A DNA stretch of 64,000 nucleotides, from positions 62,001 to 126,000 of the forward strand of contig NZ_WWCP01000015.1 in the NCBI RefSeq assembly GCF_009857505.1. The letters are read 5' to 3'. Within the stretch, counting starts at the first letter, position 1, and each line of letters opens with the position of its first letter. The stretch comes from Duganella lactea. Lineage in GTDB: Bacteria; Pseudomonadota; Gammaproteobacteria; Burkholderiales; Burkholderiaceae_D. Shown in pieces: positions 10,172-20,950 of the stretch. Both the position numbers and the translations under genes were made by a program. Below the pieces are notes generated by a model. The model made no database searches. It was given only the letters and a program-made list of their open reading frames with translations, and was not told the DNA's origin.

Positions 10172-11803
10172 TCACGCCGCCGTCAACTGTCGCGCCAGCG
10201 CGCGCGACGCGACGGTTGCCGCCGATGCGACCGTTGACGGCGGCCCGCCCGCCAGCTTGAACACGCTGACCGCCTGCGCCAGCAAGTCCGCCTGATCGCG
10301 CATACTCTGCGCGGCGGCGGCGGCCTGCTCCACCAGCGCCGCATTCTGCTGCGTGACATCGTCTATCGACACGATCGCCTGGTTGACCTGCTCGATACCG
10401 GTGCTCTGTTCGCTGCTGGCGGCGCTGATCTGCTGCATGATATCCGCCACCTGCCGCACCGACTGCACGATGCGCTGCATGGTGCTGCCGGCCTGATCCA
10501 CCAGCGCCGCGCCCGCATCGACCGTCTCCACCGAGCGCCCGATCAACGCCTTGATCTCCTTGGCCGCCGACGCCGAACGCTGCGCCAGGTTGCGCACCTC
10601 CGACGCCACCACCGCGAAGCCGCGGCCCTGCTCGCCGGCGCGCGCCGCTTCCACCGCCGCGTTCAAGGCCAGAATATTGGTCTGGAACGCGATGCCGTCA
10701 ATCACACCGATGATGTCGACAATCTTGCTGGAACTGGCCTTGATCGCGCCCATCGTCGTGACCACCTCGTCGACCACCTTGCCGCCCTTGGTCGCATACT
10801 CGGACGCCGCCACCACCAGTTGCGTCGCCTGGCGCGCATTGGCCGCGTTTTGCGTCACGGTCGACGTCAACTCCTCCATCGACGACGCGGTCTCCTCCAG
10901 ACTGGACGCTTGCTGCTCGGTGCGCGACGACAAATCCATATTGCCGGTGGCAATCTCATTCGACGCCATGGTGATCGTCTCCGTACCCGAGCGCACCTGC
11001 CCCACCGTTCTCGCCAGCGCGTCGTTCATCTCGATCAGCGCCCGCAGCAGTTGGCCGGTTTCATCCGTGGTGTGGCACTCCATGCGCATCGTCAGATCGC
11101 CGCCGGCCACCGCCTGCGCCATCCCCACCGCGCGGTTCAAGGGCCGCGTGATGCCGTGAGTAATCACCAGCAGCACCCACGCCGCCAGCGCGGTCGCCAC
11201 CACCGTCAGCAGTATCATGGTGTTGCGCGAGCTGGCGTAAGACTGCTCGGCCACCGCCGCCGTGTCGTCGATCGCCGCGTTCTGGTATTTGACCAGCGCG
11301 GTCAGCGCATTCAGATACGCCGTCTGCTCCTTGCGCACCGTGGTCAGCAAATACTTGACCGACTCATCACGCCGGCCCGGGTCGGGCGACATCCGCAGGA
11401 ATTCACTCTGCACACCGGTATATTTTTCGCGCGCCTCCAGCACCGCCTGCAGCTTGGCCTTGCTGTGCGGATCATCGTCATCGGCGATCAGCTTGCCGAG
11501 CTGGTCGAGGCGCTCAGCGTTTTCCACGCGCCGCGTCTCGACCCGTTCCAGCTCGGCCTTGACGACCGCCGGATCGGTCGACAGCATCGCATTGCGCATC
11601 GCCCGCGCGACGTCGTTCAGACCGCCTATCGTTTCGTAAGCCAGGATGACTTTGGGCACCTTGTCGGCCGCCAGGTCCCGGGTGTTGTCGTTGAGACGCC
11701 CAAGCTTGGCGATGCCTTCGACGGAAATGCCGATCATGAAGAGGATGGCCACGCCCAGACCGGCCGCCAGACGGTAGCCAATTTTCCAATTACCGAATCC
11801 CAT
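10172..11803 (-). CDS. methyl-accepting chemotaxis protein
   Basis: 543 residues. An N-terminal membrane segment (about 10-32), a periplasmic four-helix-bundle ligand domain, a second membrane segment (about 190-212), a HAMP linker and a long cytoplasmic coiled coil. The hairpin tip ([20 protein letters not shown]) that contacts CheA and CheW is intact. There is no NWETF-type CheR tether at the C-terminus. It ends 3 bases from the convergent TonB receptor. No che genes are nearby, so it feeds a chemotaxis system encoded elsewhere. Confidence 0.95.
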   Translation of the reverse strand: MGFGNWKIGYRLAAGLGVAILFMIGISVEGIAKLGRLNDNTRDLAADKVPKVILAYETIGGLNDVARAMRNAMLSTDPAVVKAELERVETRRVENAERLDQLGKLIADDDDPHSKAKLQAVLEAREKYTGVQSEFLRMSPDPGRRDESVKYLLTTVRKEQTAYLNALTALVKYQNAAIDDTAAVAEQSYASSRNTMILLTVVATALAAWVLLVITHGITRPLNRAVGMAQAVAGGDLTMRMECHTTDETGQLLRALIEMNDALARTVGQVRSGTETITMASNEIATGNMDLSSRTEQQASSLEETASSMEELTSTVTQNAANARQATQLVVAASEYATKGGKVVDEVVTTMGAIKASSSKIVDIIGVIDGIAFQTNILALNAAVEAARAGEQGRGFAVVASEVRNLAQRSASAAKEIKALIGRSVETVDAGAALVDQAGSTMQRIVQSVRQVADIMQQISAASSEQSTGIEQVNQAIVSIDDVTQQNAALVEQAAAAAQSMRDQADLLAQAVSVFKLAGGPPSTVASAATVASRALARQLTAA

Positions 11804-11888
11804 TACGCGCTCCCCGGTGTTGGTTGCAGGGATTCAGTATATGGTTAATTCGACAAAAGAAAGAAGGAAATTGCGCACAGTGTCATGC

Positions 11889-11912
11889 CGCCGCCACAGT
11901 CCTGTGGCGGCG
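11889..11912 (-). terminator. hairpin downstream of cysB
   Basis: Perfect 11-base stem (CGCCGCCACAG and its complement) with a two-base loop, 9 bases beyond the cysB stop. There is no T-run after it on the minus strand, so it may be an mRNA-end stabiliser or a weak terminator rather than a canonical one. Confidence 0.5.
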
Positions 11913-11920
11913 CCGACCGA

Positions 11921-12853
11921 TCAGGCGGTGTCGCCGCCGCCGAGCGCGGCGTCGATGTCGGCGCGGCTCAGGTCCGGCGCGAATTGCTGGATGAAATGGT
12001 AGGCATACGAGCGCAGGTAGGCGCCCTTGCGCACCGCCAGCCGCGTGGTGTTCTGCGCGAACAGATGCGACGCCTCCACCGCGCGCATGCCTTTGTCGCG
12101 GCCATGGTCGAACGCCATCGAGGCGACGATGCCCACGCCCAGCCCGAGCGACACGTACTGCTTGATCACGTCCGAATCCATCGCCGTCAGCACGATGTCC
12201 GGCCGCACGCCGGCCTGGGCGAAGGCGGCGTCGATGTGGCCGCGACCGGTGAAGCCGACGTCGTAGGTAATCAGCGGGAACTCGGCCAGGTCTTCCAGCC
12301 GGATCGGCGAGCGCGCCAGCAGCGGATGACCGTCCGGCACCACGATCAGGTGGCTCCAGCGGTAGCATGGGAACGACACCAGCTCCGGGAACGCCGACAA
12401 GCCTTCGGTGGCGATGCCGATGTCGGTCTTGCCGGACAAAATCCATTCGGCGATATGCTCGGGCGCGCTCTGCTGCAAGGCGATGCGCACGTCGGGATAC
12501 GCGCTACGGAAGCTCTGCACCACCTTCGGCAGCGCATAGCGCGCCTGGGTGTGGGTGGCCGCCACGCTCAGCGTGCCGCTTTGCTGGCCGGTGTATTCCA
12601 GGCTGGCCTGTTGCAGATTCTCGGCCTCGATCAGCAGGCGGTCGATGATTTTCAGGATGCCTTTGCCGGGCTCGGTCATGCCGGTCAGGCGCTTGCCGTT
12701 GCGCTCGAAAATGACCACGCCCAGCTCGTCCTCCAGCTCGCGGATCTGGCGCGACACGCCAGGCTGCGAGGTAAACAGCGCGTTGGCCACTTCGGTCAGG
12801 TTATAGCCGCGCCGGGCGGCTTCGCGGATCGACCGCAGTTGTTGGAAATTCAT
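11921..12853 (-). CDS. cysB: CysB-family LysR transcriptional regulator
   Basis: 310 residues. The N-terminal winged helix-turn-helix ([25 protein letters not shown], split here across about residues 2-26) and the following [17 protein letters not shown] match CysB/Cbl regulators, with a periplasmic-binding-like effector domain behind. CysB activates sulfate uptake and assimilation genes in response to acetylserine or sulfur limitation. It is unusual in being the last gene of the sulfate transporter operon, its ATG overlapping the cysA stop by four bases (ATGA), so regulator and transporter are translationally coupled. Confidence 0.92.
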   Translation of the reverse strand: MNFQQLRSIREAARRGYNLTEVANALFTSQPGVSRQIRELEDELGVVIFERNGKRLTGMTEPGKGILKIIDRLLIEAENLQQASLEYTGQQSGTLSVAATHTQARYALPKVVQSFRSAYPDVRIALQQSAPEHIAEWILSGKTDIGIATEGLSAFPELVSFPCYRWSHLIVVPDGHPLLARSPIRLEDLAEFPLITYDVGFTGRGHIDAAFAQAGVRPDIVLTAMDSDVIKQYVSLGLGVGIVASMAFDHGRDKGMRAVEASHLFAQNTTRLAVRKGAYLRSYAYHFIQQFAPDLSRADIDAALGGGDTA

Positions 12854-13920
12854 ATCGCTGCTCCGGCGTCGACGAACACGCGCACGCGCTTCGGACGCAC
12901 CACCAGGGTTTCGCCTTCCTTCAGGCCGAGGCTGCTAAAGCGCTCGTTCGGAATGACGGCTTCGATCAGTTCGGCGTTGTCGCCGCGCTCCAGGTCCAGC
13001 TGGGCCAGCGGGCCGATCGCGTGCGCGCGGCGCAGCTTGACCACGATGCCTTCGGCGCCCGGCGTGTAGCGCTCCACCTCCAGCTCGTGCGGCCGCACAT
13101 AGGCCGTGCCCTTGCCCGCCGCGCCCGGCTCGGCGGGCACGCTGAAGCTGGTCTCGCCGGTGGCCAGCACGCCATCCTGCACGCGGCCGTGGAACACGTT
13201 GACGTTGCCCAGGAAGCCGTAGACGAAGGGCGAGGCCGGATGGTTGTACACCGCGTCCGGCGCGCCGATCTGCTCGACGTTGCCCTTGTTCATCAGCACC
13301 ACCTGGTCGGCCACTTCCAGCGCCTCCTCCTGGTCGTGGGTGACGAAGATCGAGGTCACGTGCAGCTCGTCGTGCAGGCGGCGCAGCCAGCGGCGCAGTT
13401 CCTTGCGCACCTTGGCGTCGAGCGCGCCGAACGGTTCATCCAGCAGCAGCACGCGCGGCTCGACCGCCAGCGCGCGCGCCAGCGCGATCCGCTGCCGCTG
13501 GCCGCCCGACAGTTGCGGCGGATGACGGTCGGCCAGCCAGTCCAGCTGCACCAGTTCCAGCAGGTCCTTGACCTTGCGGCGGATCTGCGCCTCCGACGGA
13601 CGCTCGGCGCGCGGCTTGACGCGCAGGCCGAAGGCGACGTTCTCGAACACGGTCATGTGCTTGAACAGCGCGTAGTGCTGGAACACGAAGCCGACCTGGC
13701 GCTCGCGCACATGGCGTGCCGAGGCGTCTTGCCCGTCCAGCACCACCTGGCCCGAATCCGGATGTTCCAGGCCGGCGATGCAGCGCAGCAGCGTGGTCTT
13801 GCCGCAGCCGGACGGGCCGAGCAGCGCGGTCAGTTCACCCTGCGGGAAGTCCAGCGAGACGTTGTTGAGCGCGACGAAATCGCCGAAACGCTTATGGATG
13901 TTTTTAACTTGGATGGTCAT
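12850..13920 (-). CDS. cysA: sulfate/thiosulfate ABC transporter ATP-binding protein
   Basis: 356 residues. Walker [10 protein letters not shown] near residue 33, signature [15 protein letters not shown], Walker [12 protein letters not shown], followed by a C-terminal regulatory domain (TOBE-type, about 235-350). It powers the CysTW permease. It lies in the order cysT-cysW-cysA-cysB with 4 bases to cysW and a four-base overlap with cysB. Confidence 0.96.
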   Translation of the reverse strand: MTIQVKNIHKRFGDFVALNNVSLDFPQGELTALLGPSGCGKTTLLRCIAGLEHPDSGQVVLDGQDASARHVRERQVGFVFQHYALFKHMTVFENVAFGLRVKPRAERPSEAQIRRKVKDLLELVQLDWLADRHPPQLSGGQRQRIALARALAVEPRVLLLDEPFGALDAKVRKELRRWLRRLHDELHVTSIFVTHDQEEALEVADQVVLMNKGNVEQIGAPDAVYNHPASPFVYGFLGNVNVFHGRVQDGVLATGETSFSVPAEPGAAGKGTAYVRPHELEVERYTPGAEGIVVKLRRAHAIGPLAQLDLERGDNAELIEAVIPNERFSSLGLKEGETLVVRPKRVRVFVDAGAAI

Positions 13921-13924
13921 GGCA

Positions 13925-14821
13925 TTACTCCGAAGTGCGTGCGTCGTCGGCGGTGTTGTCGTTCAGGCGCCAGGCGATCATAGATTTCACCACCAGCGTC
14001 ACCAGCGCCAGCAGCGCCAGCAGCGAGGCCACGGCGAAGGCGGCGGCGAAGTTGTATTCGTTGTACAGAATCTCCACTTGCAGCGGCATGGTGTTGGTCT
14101 CGCCACGGATGTGGCCGGACACCACCGACACCGCGCCGAACTCGCCCATGGCGCGGGCGTTACACAGGATCACGCCGTACAGCAGGCCCCATTTGATGTT
14201 CGGCAGCGTCACGCGGCGGAAGGTGTCCCAGCCCGACGCGCCCAGCACGATGGCGGCCTCCTCTTCCTCGCTGCCCTGCGCCTGCATCAGCGGGATCAGC
14301 TCGCGCGCCACGAACGGGAAGGTGACGAAGATGGTGGCCAGCACGATGCCCGGCACCGCGAACAGGATCTTGATGTCGTGCGCCATCAGCCAGGGGCCGA
14401 AGTAGCCTTGCGCGCCGAACAGCAGCACGTAGATCAGGCCGGAGATCACCGGCGACACCGAGAACGGCAGGTCGATCAGCGTCAGCAGAATGCTCTTGCC
14501 GCGAAACTCGAACTTGGCGATGCACCACGACGCCGCCACGCCGAACACCAGGTTCAGCGGCACGGCGATGGCGGCGGTGATCAGCGTCAGCTTGATGGCC
14601 GAGATCGCGTCTTCCTCAACGATGGCGCCGCTGTAAGCGTCCCAGCCTTTTTTCAGCGCCTCGAAGAACACCGACACCAGCGGCACGAACAGGAACAGCG
14701 TCAGGAACAGCAGCGCGATGGCGATCAGCGCGCGGCGCACCCAGCGCGGTTCCAGGATGTCCGCCGGCGACGGCAGTTCGCCGCGACGGACCGGGGTAAC
14801 AGGAACAGGAGCTGCACTCAT
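13925..14821 (-). CDS. cysW: sulfate ABC transporter permease CysW
   Basis: 298 residues, about six membrane segments, with the binding-protein-dependent permease loop [20 protein letters not shown], which contacts the ATPase. Family hallmark text such as [20 protein letters not shown] is present. It pairs with CysT. Its start lies one base after the cysT stop, implying tight coupling. The first 25 residues form a polar leader before the first membrane helix. Confidence 0.95.
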   Translation of the reverse strand: MSAAPVPVTPVRRGELPSPADILEPRWVRRALIAIALLFLTLFLFVPLVSVFFEALKKGWDAYSGAIVEEDAISAIKLTLITAAIAVPLNLVFGVAASWCIAKFEFRGKSILLTLIDLPFSVSPVISGLIYVLLFGAQGYFGPWLMAHDIKILFAVPGIVLATIFVTFPFVARELIPLMQAQGSEEEEAAIVLGASGWDTFRRVTLPNIKWGLLYGVILCNARAMGEFGAVSVVSGHIRGETNTMPLQVEILYNEYNFAAAFAVASLLALLALVTLVVKSMIAWRLNDNTADDARTSE

Positions 14822-14822
14822 T

Positions 14823-15698
14823 TTATTTATCCGACTTTCCGCGAGCCCAGGCTTGCAACAGGTTGATGGCCAACAGCAGGATGAACGACACCACCAGCAT
14901 CACCACCGCGATCGCGGTGGCGCCGGCGTAGTCGTACTGCTCCAGCTTGGTGATGATGAACAGCGGCGTGATTTCCGACACCATCGGCATATTGCCGGCG
15001 ATGAAGATGACCGAGCCGTATTCGCCGGTGGCGCGCGCGAACGCCAGCGCGAAGCCGGTCATCAGCGATGGCAGGATGGTCGGGAACACCACGCGCGAGA
15101 AGGTCTGCCAGGCGTTGGCGCCCAGGCTCGCAGCGGCCTCTTCCAGTTCGCGCTCGGCGTCCTCCAGCACCGGCTGCACGGTGCGCACCACGAACGGCAG
15201 GCCAATGAAGGTCAGCGCGATGACCACGCCCAGCGGCGTGAACGCCACCTTGATGCCGAGGTAGCCTTCGATGAACTGGCCCAGCCAGCCGTTGGCCGAA
15301 TACAGCGCGGTCAGCGTGATGCCGGCCACGGCGGTCGGCAGCGCGAACGGCAGGTCGACCAGCGCGTCGATGATGCGCTTGCCGGGAAATTCATAGCGCA
15401 CCAGCACCCATGCGACGATGCCGCCGAAGATGACGTTGATGAAGGCGCCGATCAGCGAGGCGCCAAACGTCAGCTTGTACGAGGCCATCACGCGCGCCGA
15501 GGTCACGGTGGTCCAGAACGCGTCCCAGGTCAGGGTGAACGTTTTGAGAAACACCGCCGACAGCGGGATCAGCACGATCAGCGTCAGGTAGAAAACGGTG
15601 AAGCCCAGCGACAGCCGGAAGCCCGGCATGACGCGGAACGGCGCGCCCCGTTTGGCCGCCGGCGCGATGGCCGCGGAGGCGGCAACAACAGCAGACAT
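14823..15698 (-). CDS. cysT: sulfate ABC transporter permease CysT (CysU)
   Basis: About 291 residues from the ATG at 15698, which has AAGGGAGC at a good distance; a longer frame from 15746 lacks such a site. Six membrane segments and the ATPase-contact loop [18 protein letters not shown] are visible. First gene of the cysTWAB operon. The 95 bases upstream are AT-rich and hold the promoter; the word TTCTCATTT occurs there and also, in the opposite orientation, upstream of sbp, which may reflect CysB control. Confidence 0.94.
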   Translation of the reverse strand: MSAVVAASAAIAPAAKRGAPFRVMPGFRLSLGFTVFYLTLIVLIPLSAVFLKTFTLTWDAFWTTVTSARVMASYKLTFGASLIGAFINVIFGGIVAWVLVRYEFPGKRIIDALVDLPFALPTAVAGITLTALYSANGWLGQFIEGYLGIKVAFTPLGVVIALTFIGLPFVVRTVQPVLEDAERELEEAAASLGANAWQTFSRVVFPTILPSLMTGFALAFARATGEYGSVIFIAGNMPMVSEITPLFIITKLEQYDYAGATAIAVVMLVVSFILLLAINLLQAWARGKSDK

Positions 15699-15793
15699 AT
15701 ATGCTCCCTTATTACAAAACCTTCTATAAGGGCTGCATATTCTCATCTACGCTTCATAATCCAAACGAAGCATTTCTCATTTGATTAGATGTT

Positions 15794-16570
15794 TCAGCTA
15801 TATAAGAGCTTGACCGCCACCGCCATCAGCGTGCAGGCGAGGATGCCGCGCAGCAAACGTTCGGGCACGGCGCGGGCGGCGTAGGCGCCGATGGTAATGC
15901 CGGGCACCGAGCCCACCAGCAGGGTCAGTAGCAGCGACCAGTCGATCGAGCCCAGCCACCAGTGGCCGGCGGCGGCGATCGCCGTCAGCGGCACGGCGTA
16001 GGCGATGTCGGTGCCGGCCACTTCGGCCGAGGTCAGGCGCGGATAGAGCATGACGATCAGGGTGGCGCCGATGGCGCCGGCGCCGATCGACGAAATCGTC
16101 ACCAGCACGCCCAGCACGGCGCCGGAGACGATGGTGGCGTTGCGCAGCGCCGCGCCCTGCAACTGGCGCTCGGGATGGGCGTTGATCCAGACCAGCATCT
16201 TGCGCTTGAACAACAAGGCGACCACGGTCAGCATGACCGAGCAGGCAATCATGTAGCGGATGATCTGGCCCATTTCGTGGCTGAGGGTGCCGAAATGTTT
16301 GAGGCCGAGGCTGGCCAGCACGGCGGCCGGCAAGGCGCCCAGGCACAGGCGGCCGACGATCTCCCAGTGGACGGTGCCGCGCAGGCGATGGGTGAAGGTG
16401 CCGACGCCCTTGGTCAGCGAGGCGAACGCGAGGTCGGTGCCGACCGCCACGGCGGGCGTGACGCCGAACAGCAAGGTCAGGAGCGGCGTCATCAGTGAGC
16501 CGCCGCCGACGCCGGTCATACCGACCAGCAGGCCAACCGCGAAGCCCGATGCGACAAACTGCAAATCCAT
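15794..16570 (-). CDS. TauE/SafE-family sulfite exporter-like membrane protein
   Basis: 258 residues, eight or so hydrophobic segments, with the family repeat GLLVGMTGVGGGSLMTPLL near the N-terminus and a second copy around SSIGAGAIGATLIVML. Members export sulfite, sulfoacetate or other small organosulfur anions. Its place between the cysTWAB operon and sbp supports a role in sulfur handling. It starts 73 bases from the upstream peroxiredoxin stop; that gap contains TTTCCCCA and TGGGGAAA as a spaced inverted repeat. Confidence 0.88.
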   Translation of the reverse strand: MDLQFVASGFAVGLLVGMTGVGGGSLMTPLLTLLFGVTPAVAVGTDLAFASLTKGVGTFTHRLRGTVHWEIVGRLCLGALPAAVLASLGLKHFGTLSHEMGQIIRYMIACSVMLTVVALLFKRKMLVWINAHPERQLQGAALRNATIVSGAVLGVLVTISSIGAGAIGATLIVMLYPRLTSAEVAGTDIAYAVPLTAIAAAGHWWLGSIDWSLLLTLLVGSVPGITIGAYAARAVPERLLRGILACTLMAVAVKLLYS

Positions 16571-16642
16571 AGAATTTCCCCAAAGTAGAACCGAAGGTTA
16601 CATACTATGGGGAAAGTTCCAAACAACGGAAAACTTATAAGC

Positions 16643-17281
16643 TTATTTGTTCGGCTGCGGCGTGACGCGCAGATACGGACGGGCGGCGGTATAGCCTTTC
16701 GGATATTTCTGCTTCAGCACTTCAGGGTCCTGCACGGTCAGGGGAATGATGACGTCGTCGCCGTCCTGCCAGTTGCCCGGCGTGGCCACGGTGTAGCCAT
16801 CGGTCAGTTGCAGCGCGTCGATCACGCGCAGCACTTCGTCGAAGTTGCGACCGGTGCTCATCGGATAGGTGATGGTCAGGCGCACTTTTTTGTTCGGGTC
16901 GATGACGAACAGCGAACGCACGGTGGCGGTGGCCGACACTTCCGGGTGGATCATGTCGTACAGCGTCGACACCTTGCGATCCGCATCGGCGATGATCGGG
17001 AAGCCGACCACGGTGTTTTGCGTTGCCTCGATATCCTTGATCCAGTTCTGATGCGACTCGGCCGGATCGACCGACAGCGCGATGGCTTTCACATTGCGCT
17101 TGTCGAACTCCGGTTTCAGCTTGGCGGTCAGGCCCAGCTCGGTGGTGCACACCGGCGTGAAATCGGCCGGGTGGGAAAACAGCACCACCCAGGCGTTGCC
17201 AGCCCATTCGTGGAACTTCAGTGGGCCGATGGAAGAGTCTTGTTCAAAATCGGGCGCGGTATCGCCCAGACGGATGGTCAT
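16643..17281 (-). CDS. 1-Cys peroxiredoxin (Prx6 type)
   Basis: 212 residues. The peroxidatic motif HPADFTPVCTTELG puts the reactive cysteine at residue 45, and it is the only cysteine in the protein, which defines the 1-Cys class. It reduces peroxides and needs an external thiol for recycling. The C-terminal dimerisation extension typical of Prx6 is present (about residues 165-212). It lies within the sulfur block between the TauE exporter and sbp, on the same strand, so co-regulation with sulfur supply is plausible. Confidence 0.93.
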   Translation of the reverse strand: MTIRLGDTAPDFEQDSSIGPLKFHEWAGNAWVVLFSHPADFTPVCTTELGLTAKLKPEFDKRNVKAIALSVDPAESHQNWIKDIEATQNTVVGFPIIADADRKVSTLYDMIHPEVSATATVRSLFVIDPNKKVRLTITYPMSTGRNFDEVLRVIDALQLTDGYTVATPGNWQDGDDVIIPLTVQDPEVLKQKYPKGYTAARPYLRVTPQPNK

Positions 17282-17402
17282 GGTTGGGTCTCCAGAGTAA
17301 AAAAGGTCACATTGACAACGCGCTATTGTGCGCCGGCTCCGTTGAAAAAGACAGGATTTCCAGTCAGTCCGGCCAATAAACCGACCGGACCGCGCATGGC
17401 GC

Positions 17403-18407
17403 TTATTTGTTCGGCTGGTAGATCTGGTCGAACAGGCCGCCGTCGGCGAAGTGCGCCTTCTGCGCCTTGCTCCAGTCGCCGGCCACCTGCGCGATGGTGA
17501 ACAGCTTCACGTTCGGGAATTGCGACGCGTATTTCTTGGCCGCTTTCTCGGTGGCGGGACGGTAGTAGTTCTTGGCGATGATGTCCTGTGCTTCGTCGGT
17601 GTACAGGAAGTTCAGGTAAGCCTCGGCCACCTTGCGGGTGCCGCGCTTGTCGACCACCTTATCGACCACCGCCACCGGCGGCTCCGCCAGGATGGAGACC
17701 GACGGCGCGACGATGTCGAACTTGGATGGGCCGAGTTCCTTGACCGCCAGCAGCGCCTCGTTTTCCCAGGCAATCAGCACGTCGCCGATGCCGCGTTCCA
17801 CGAAAGTGGTGGTGGCGCCGCGCGCGCCGGAATCGAGCACCGGCACGTTCTTGTACAGCTTGGTCAGATACTCCTTGGCGCTGGCTTCGCTGCCGCCCGG
17901 CTGGCGCAGCGCGTAGCCGTAGGCGGCCAGGTGGTTCCAGCGGGCGCCGCCGGAGGTTTTCGGATTCGGGGTAATCACCGACACGCCCGGCTTGATCAGG
18001 TCCGCCCAGTCCTTGATGCCTTTCGGGTTGCCCTTGCGGACCAGGAACACGATGGTCGAGGTGTACGGCGTGCTGTTGTGCGGCAGCTTCTTCTGCCACT
18101 CGGGCGACAGCAGCTTGTGCTCGGCGATGGCGTCGATGTCATAGGCCAGTGCCAGCGACACCACATCGGCTTCCAGGCCGTCGATCACGGCGCGGCCTTG
18201 CTTGCCCGAACCGCCGTGCGATTGCCGGATCTTGACGTTGTCGCCGGTCTTGGCTTTCCACTCCTTGGCGAATGCGGTGTTGACGTCCTGATACAGCTCG
18301 CGGGTGGGGTCGTACGACACGTTCAGCAGCGAGATGTCCGCGGCCAGCGCGGGCGCGATGGCGGTGATGGCGAGAACGGCGGCGGCAATGATTTTTTTGG
18401 ACAGCAT
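17403..18407 (-). CDS. sbp: periplasmic sulfate-binding protein
   Basis: 334 residues. A signal peptide ([22 protein letters not shown]) precedes a type II periplasmic binding fold. Sulfate-binding family words include [26 protein letters not shown] and [19 protein letters not shown]. It delivers sulfate to CysTWA. It is separated from that operon by the exporter and peroxiredoxin genes and has its own upstream region, so it is probably a separate transcription unit under the same regulator. Confidence 0.95.
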   Translation of the reverse strand: MLSKKIIAAAVLAITAIAPALAADISLLNVSYDPTRELYQDVNTAFAKEWKAKTGDNVKIRQSHGGSGKQGRAVIDGLEADVVSLALAYDIDAIAEHKLLSPEWQKKLPHNSTPYTSTIVFLVRKGNPKGIKDWADLIKPGVSVITPNPKTSGGARWNHLAAYGYALRQPGGSEASAKEYLTKLYKNVPVLDSGARGATTTFVERGIGDVLIAWENEALLAVKELGPSKFDIVAPSVSILAEPPVAVVDKVVDKRGTRKVAEAYLNFLYTDEAQDIIAKNYYRPATEKAAKKYASQFPNVKLFTIAQVAGDWSKAQKAHFADGGLFDQIYQPNK

Positions 18408-18495
18408 TGGATTCCCCTAGTAGTGAAGGTCTCCAGCGTAATGCCACCCTTTATAAATGAGAACTAAGCTTTTTTCAGTTCAATATACAAAAAAA

Positions 18496-18882
18496 TCATA
18501 TGAAGCGGTTGTACAGCACCACACCCCAGGTGGCGACGGCAAGCAGGCAGGTCAACAACACCGCCGCGCTACCGAAATCCTTGGCGTTTTTGGACAGCGG
18601 ATGACGTTCCAGCGACACCCGGTCCACCACCGCCTCGATCGAAGAATTGATCAGCTCGACAATCAGGATCAGCACCAGCACCCCGATCAGCACCAGCTTT
18701 TCAAACGCCGACACCTTCAGCAGCAGCGCGATGACGGCGCCGGCCACGAACAGGCCAACCTCCTGGCGGAACGCGTGCTCGTTGCGCCAGGCGGCGCGAA
18801 AACCGTCGAGCGAGTACAGGAAAGCCGTGAAGATACGCTTGAGACCGCTCTTGGATTTGAATTCGCTGACAGGTTGTTCCAT
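18496..18882 (-). CDS. dgkA: diacylglycerol kinase
   Basis: 128 residues from the ATG at 18882; a 12-residue longer frame exists. A small inner membrane enzyme with three membrane helices that phosphorylates diacylglycerol and so recycles lipid released during envelope glycan synthesis. The signature VELINSSIEAVVDR and NAKDFGSAAV contains the catalytic glutamate and surrounding residues of the DgkA family. Divergent from the IclR gene, with a roughly 100-base shared upstream region. Confidence 0.95.
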   Translation of the reverse strand: MEQPVSEFKSKSGLKRIFTAFLYSLDGFRAAWRNEHAFRQEVGLFVAGAVIALLLKVSAFEKLVLIGVLVLILIVELINSSIEAVVDRVSLERHPLSKNAKDFGSAAVLLTCLLAVATWGVVLYNRFI

Positions 18883-18986
18883 GGTGATTGTCGTAATCGT
18901 GAAGCGCATATTATGCATGCAATTCCGCTTTTTTCCACATTATGGTATAAATCAATTATTGAATTCCGCATTGCACCAACCACATC

Positions 18987-19766
18987 ATGAAAATCGAAAC
19001 CGTTCCCGAGCAAAAGACCACGATTCAGGTGATCGAGCGCATGGTGGCGCTGCTCGATGCCCTGGCCAAGTATCCCGACCCCGTCAGCCTCAAGGAATTA
19101 TCCAGTGTCTCCGGGCTACACCCATCGACCGCGCATCGGATTCTGAACGACATGGTGGTCACCCGCTTTGTCGACCGGGTCGAGCCCGGCACTTACCGGC
19201 TGGGGATGCGGTTGCTGGAACTGGGCAATGTGGTCAAGAGCCGGCTGTCGGTACGCGAGGCGGCGCTGGACTTTATGCGTGCACTGCACAAAAAAACCCA
19301 GCAGACCATCAACCTGTCGGTGCGGCAAGGCGACGAGATCGTCTACATCGACCGCGCCTTCTCCGAGCGCTCCGGCATGCAGGTGGTGCGCGCCATCGGC
19401 GGACGCGGCCCGCTGCACCTGACCTCGACCGGCAAGCTGTTCCTGTCGGTGGACGAGCCGAAAGCCATCCGCGCCTACGCGACGCGCACCGGCCTGGCTG
19501 GGCACAACAAGAATTCGATTACCGATCTGGGCAAGCTGGAGCGGGAGCTGAATCTGGTGAAGTCCCGCGGCTACTCGCGCGACAATGAGGAACTGGAGCT
19601 GGGGGTACGCTGCATGGCCGCCGGCATCTACGACGACAGCGGCAAGCTGATCGCCGGTCTGTCGATCTCGGCGCCGGCCGACCGTCTGCAGGAGGACTGG
19701 CTGGAAGATCTGGTGCAGACCGCGCGCCAGATCTCCATCACGCTCGGTTACATGCCGGTGGAGTAG
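18987..19766 (+). CDS. IclR-family transcriptional regulator
   Basis: 259 residues. N-terminal winged helix-turn-helix (about residues 13-70, with SVSGLHPSTAHRILNDM) and a C-terminal GAF-like IclR effector domain (about 85-255, with STGKLFLS and ELELGVRCMAAGIYD). Such proteins regulate catabolic operons in response to small metabolites. No obvious target operon lies beside it, so target and ligand are unknown. Its last 19 bases overlap the convergent pbpG gene. Confidence 0.92.
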   Translation: MKIETVPEQKTTIQVIERMVALLDALAKYPDPVSLKELSSVSGLHPSTAHRILNDMVVTRFVDRVEPGTYRLGMRLLELGNVVKSRLSVREAALDFMRALHKKTQQTINLSVRQGDEIVYIDRAFSERSGMQVVRAIGGRGPLHLTSTGKLFLSVDEPKAIRAYATRTGLAGHNKNSITDLGKLERELNLVKSRGYSRDNEELELGVRCMAAGIYDDSGKLIAGLSISAPADRLQEDWLEDLVQTARQISITLGYMPVE

Positions 19767-20821
19767 GCGCTGGTGGCGGGGTTGCCGCCCCCCACCAGAT
19801 TGGCCGGGCGCAGCGCTTCCAGCCATTTGCGCATGCGGCCGGCGTCGGCGGTACGCGACTGCTTGCCCTTGGAATCGAGAAACACCATGATCACCGAGCG
19901 GCCTTCGATCACCGCCTGCATCAGCAGGCAGCGCCCGGCTTCATTGATGAAGCCGGTTTTCTGCAAGCCGATCGCCCAGTCCGGGCTGGCCACCAGATGG
20001 TTGGTGGTGCCGAACTGCATCGGACGACCGTTGTTGGTTTCGACGATGGCTTTCGGATCGGTGGAGAACTGGCGCAGCATCGGCTGCTGGTAGGCCGCCA
20101 TCGCCAGCTTGGCCAGGTCGCGCGCGCTGGCCACATTCAGTTTCGACAGACCGTTGGAATCGACGTAATGGGTGTCGCTCATGCCCAGCTCGCGTGCCTT
20201 GGCGTTCATCGCCTCGACAAAGGCCGGCTTGCCGCCCGGGTAGTTGCGGCCCAGCGCCGAGGCGGCGCGGTTTTCCGAACTCATCAGCGCGATGTGCAGC
20301 ATGCTGGCGCGCGTCATCTGCGTGCCGACCTTCAGGCGCGAGCTGCTGAATTTTTCGCGGTCCACGTCCTCATCGGTGACGGTGAGGATTTCGTCCATGT
20401 CCTGCCTGGCTTCCACCACGACCAGGCCGGTCATCATTTTGGTGATGGAGGCGATCGGCAGGGCGACGTTGGAATTCTTCTCGAACAGCACTTCCGAATT
20501 GGCCTGATCCAGCACCAGCGCCACATTGGAGGCCAGCGACAGCGGATCATTGGTTTTGTTCAGGCCGGCGAGATCGCCCATGGTCGGCACGGCGGGCGCC
20601 GCCGCCAGCACGCGCTGGTACACCACCTTGCGCTTGCCATTGACCTTCACCGTGCGCTTGACCACGCGGTCGCTGGCGACCGGCGCGGCCAGACGCAGCG
20701 TCTGGCGTTTTTTCTTGACGACTTGTTTTTTGGGCGCGGCGCCGCTGTCGGTTGCTGGCGCCGCGATGGCGGCGGAGGCAAACATCAGCGAAATCAGCGC
20801 GCTTAATGCGATTTTAACCAT
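19748..20821 (-). CDS. pbpG: D-alanyl-D-alanine endopeptidase (PBP7 type)
   Basis: 357 residues from the ATG at 20821, which has a GGGG element upstream. A signal peptide (MVKIALSALISLMFASAAIA) precedes a basic linker and an S11 peptidase domain. The three penicillin-binding motifs are intact: SITK (serine about 125), SEN (about 182) and KTG (about 288). It cleaves peptidoglycan cross-links in the periplasm. The basic 35-residue linker rich in K, R and V before the domain is longer than in E. coli PBP7. Confidence 0.93.
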   Translation of the reverse strand: MVKIALSALISLMFASAAIAAPATDSGAAPKKQVVKKKRQTLRLAAPVASDRVVKRTVKVNGKRKVVYQRVLAAAPAVPTMGDLAGLNKTNDPLSLASNVALVLDQANSEVLFEKNSNVALPIASITKMMTGLVVVEARQDMDEILTVTDEDVDREKFSSSRLKVGTQMTRASMLHIALMSSENRAASALGRNYPGGKPAFVEAMNAKARELGMSDTHYVDSNGLSKLNVASARDLAKLAMAAYQQPMLRQFSTDPKAIVETNNGRPMQFGTTNHLVASPDWAIGLQKTGFINEAGRCLLMQAVIEGRSVIMVFLDSKGKQSRTADAGRMRKWLEALRPANLVGGGNPATSAYSTGM

Positions 20822-20950
20822 TCGTATCCCCAAAAAAGAAATCAAGCAAACCGGTTGCAGTGTAGCAAATCACTGAGCCAGCGCAAGAAAATTTAACACT
20901 CATTGCATCAATGGTTGCGTCCACGCAATACAGCAAAAGACAAGCTAGTC

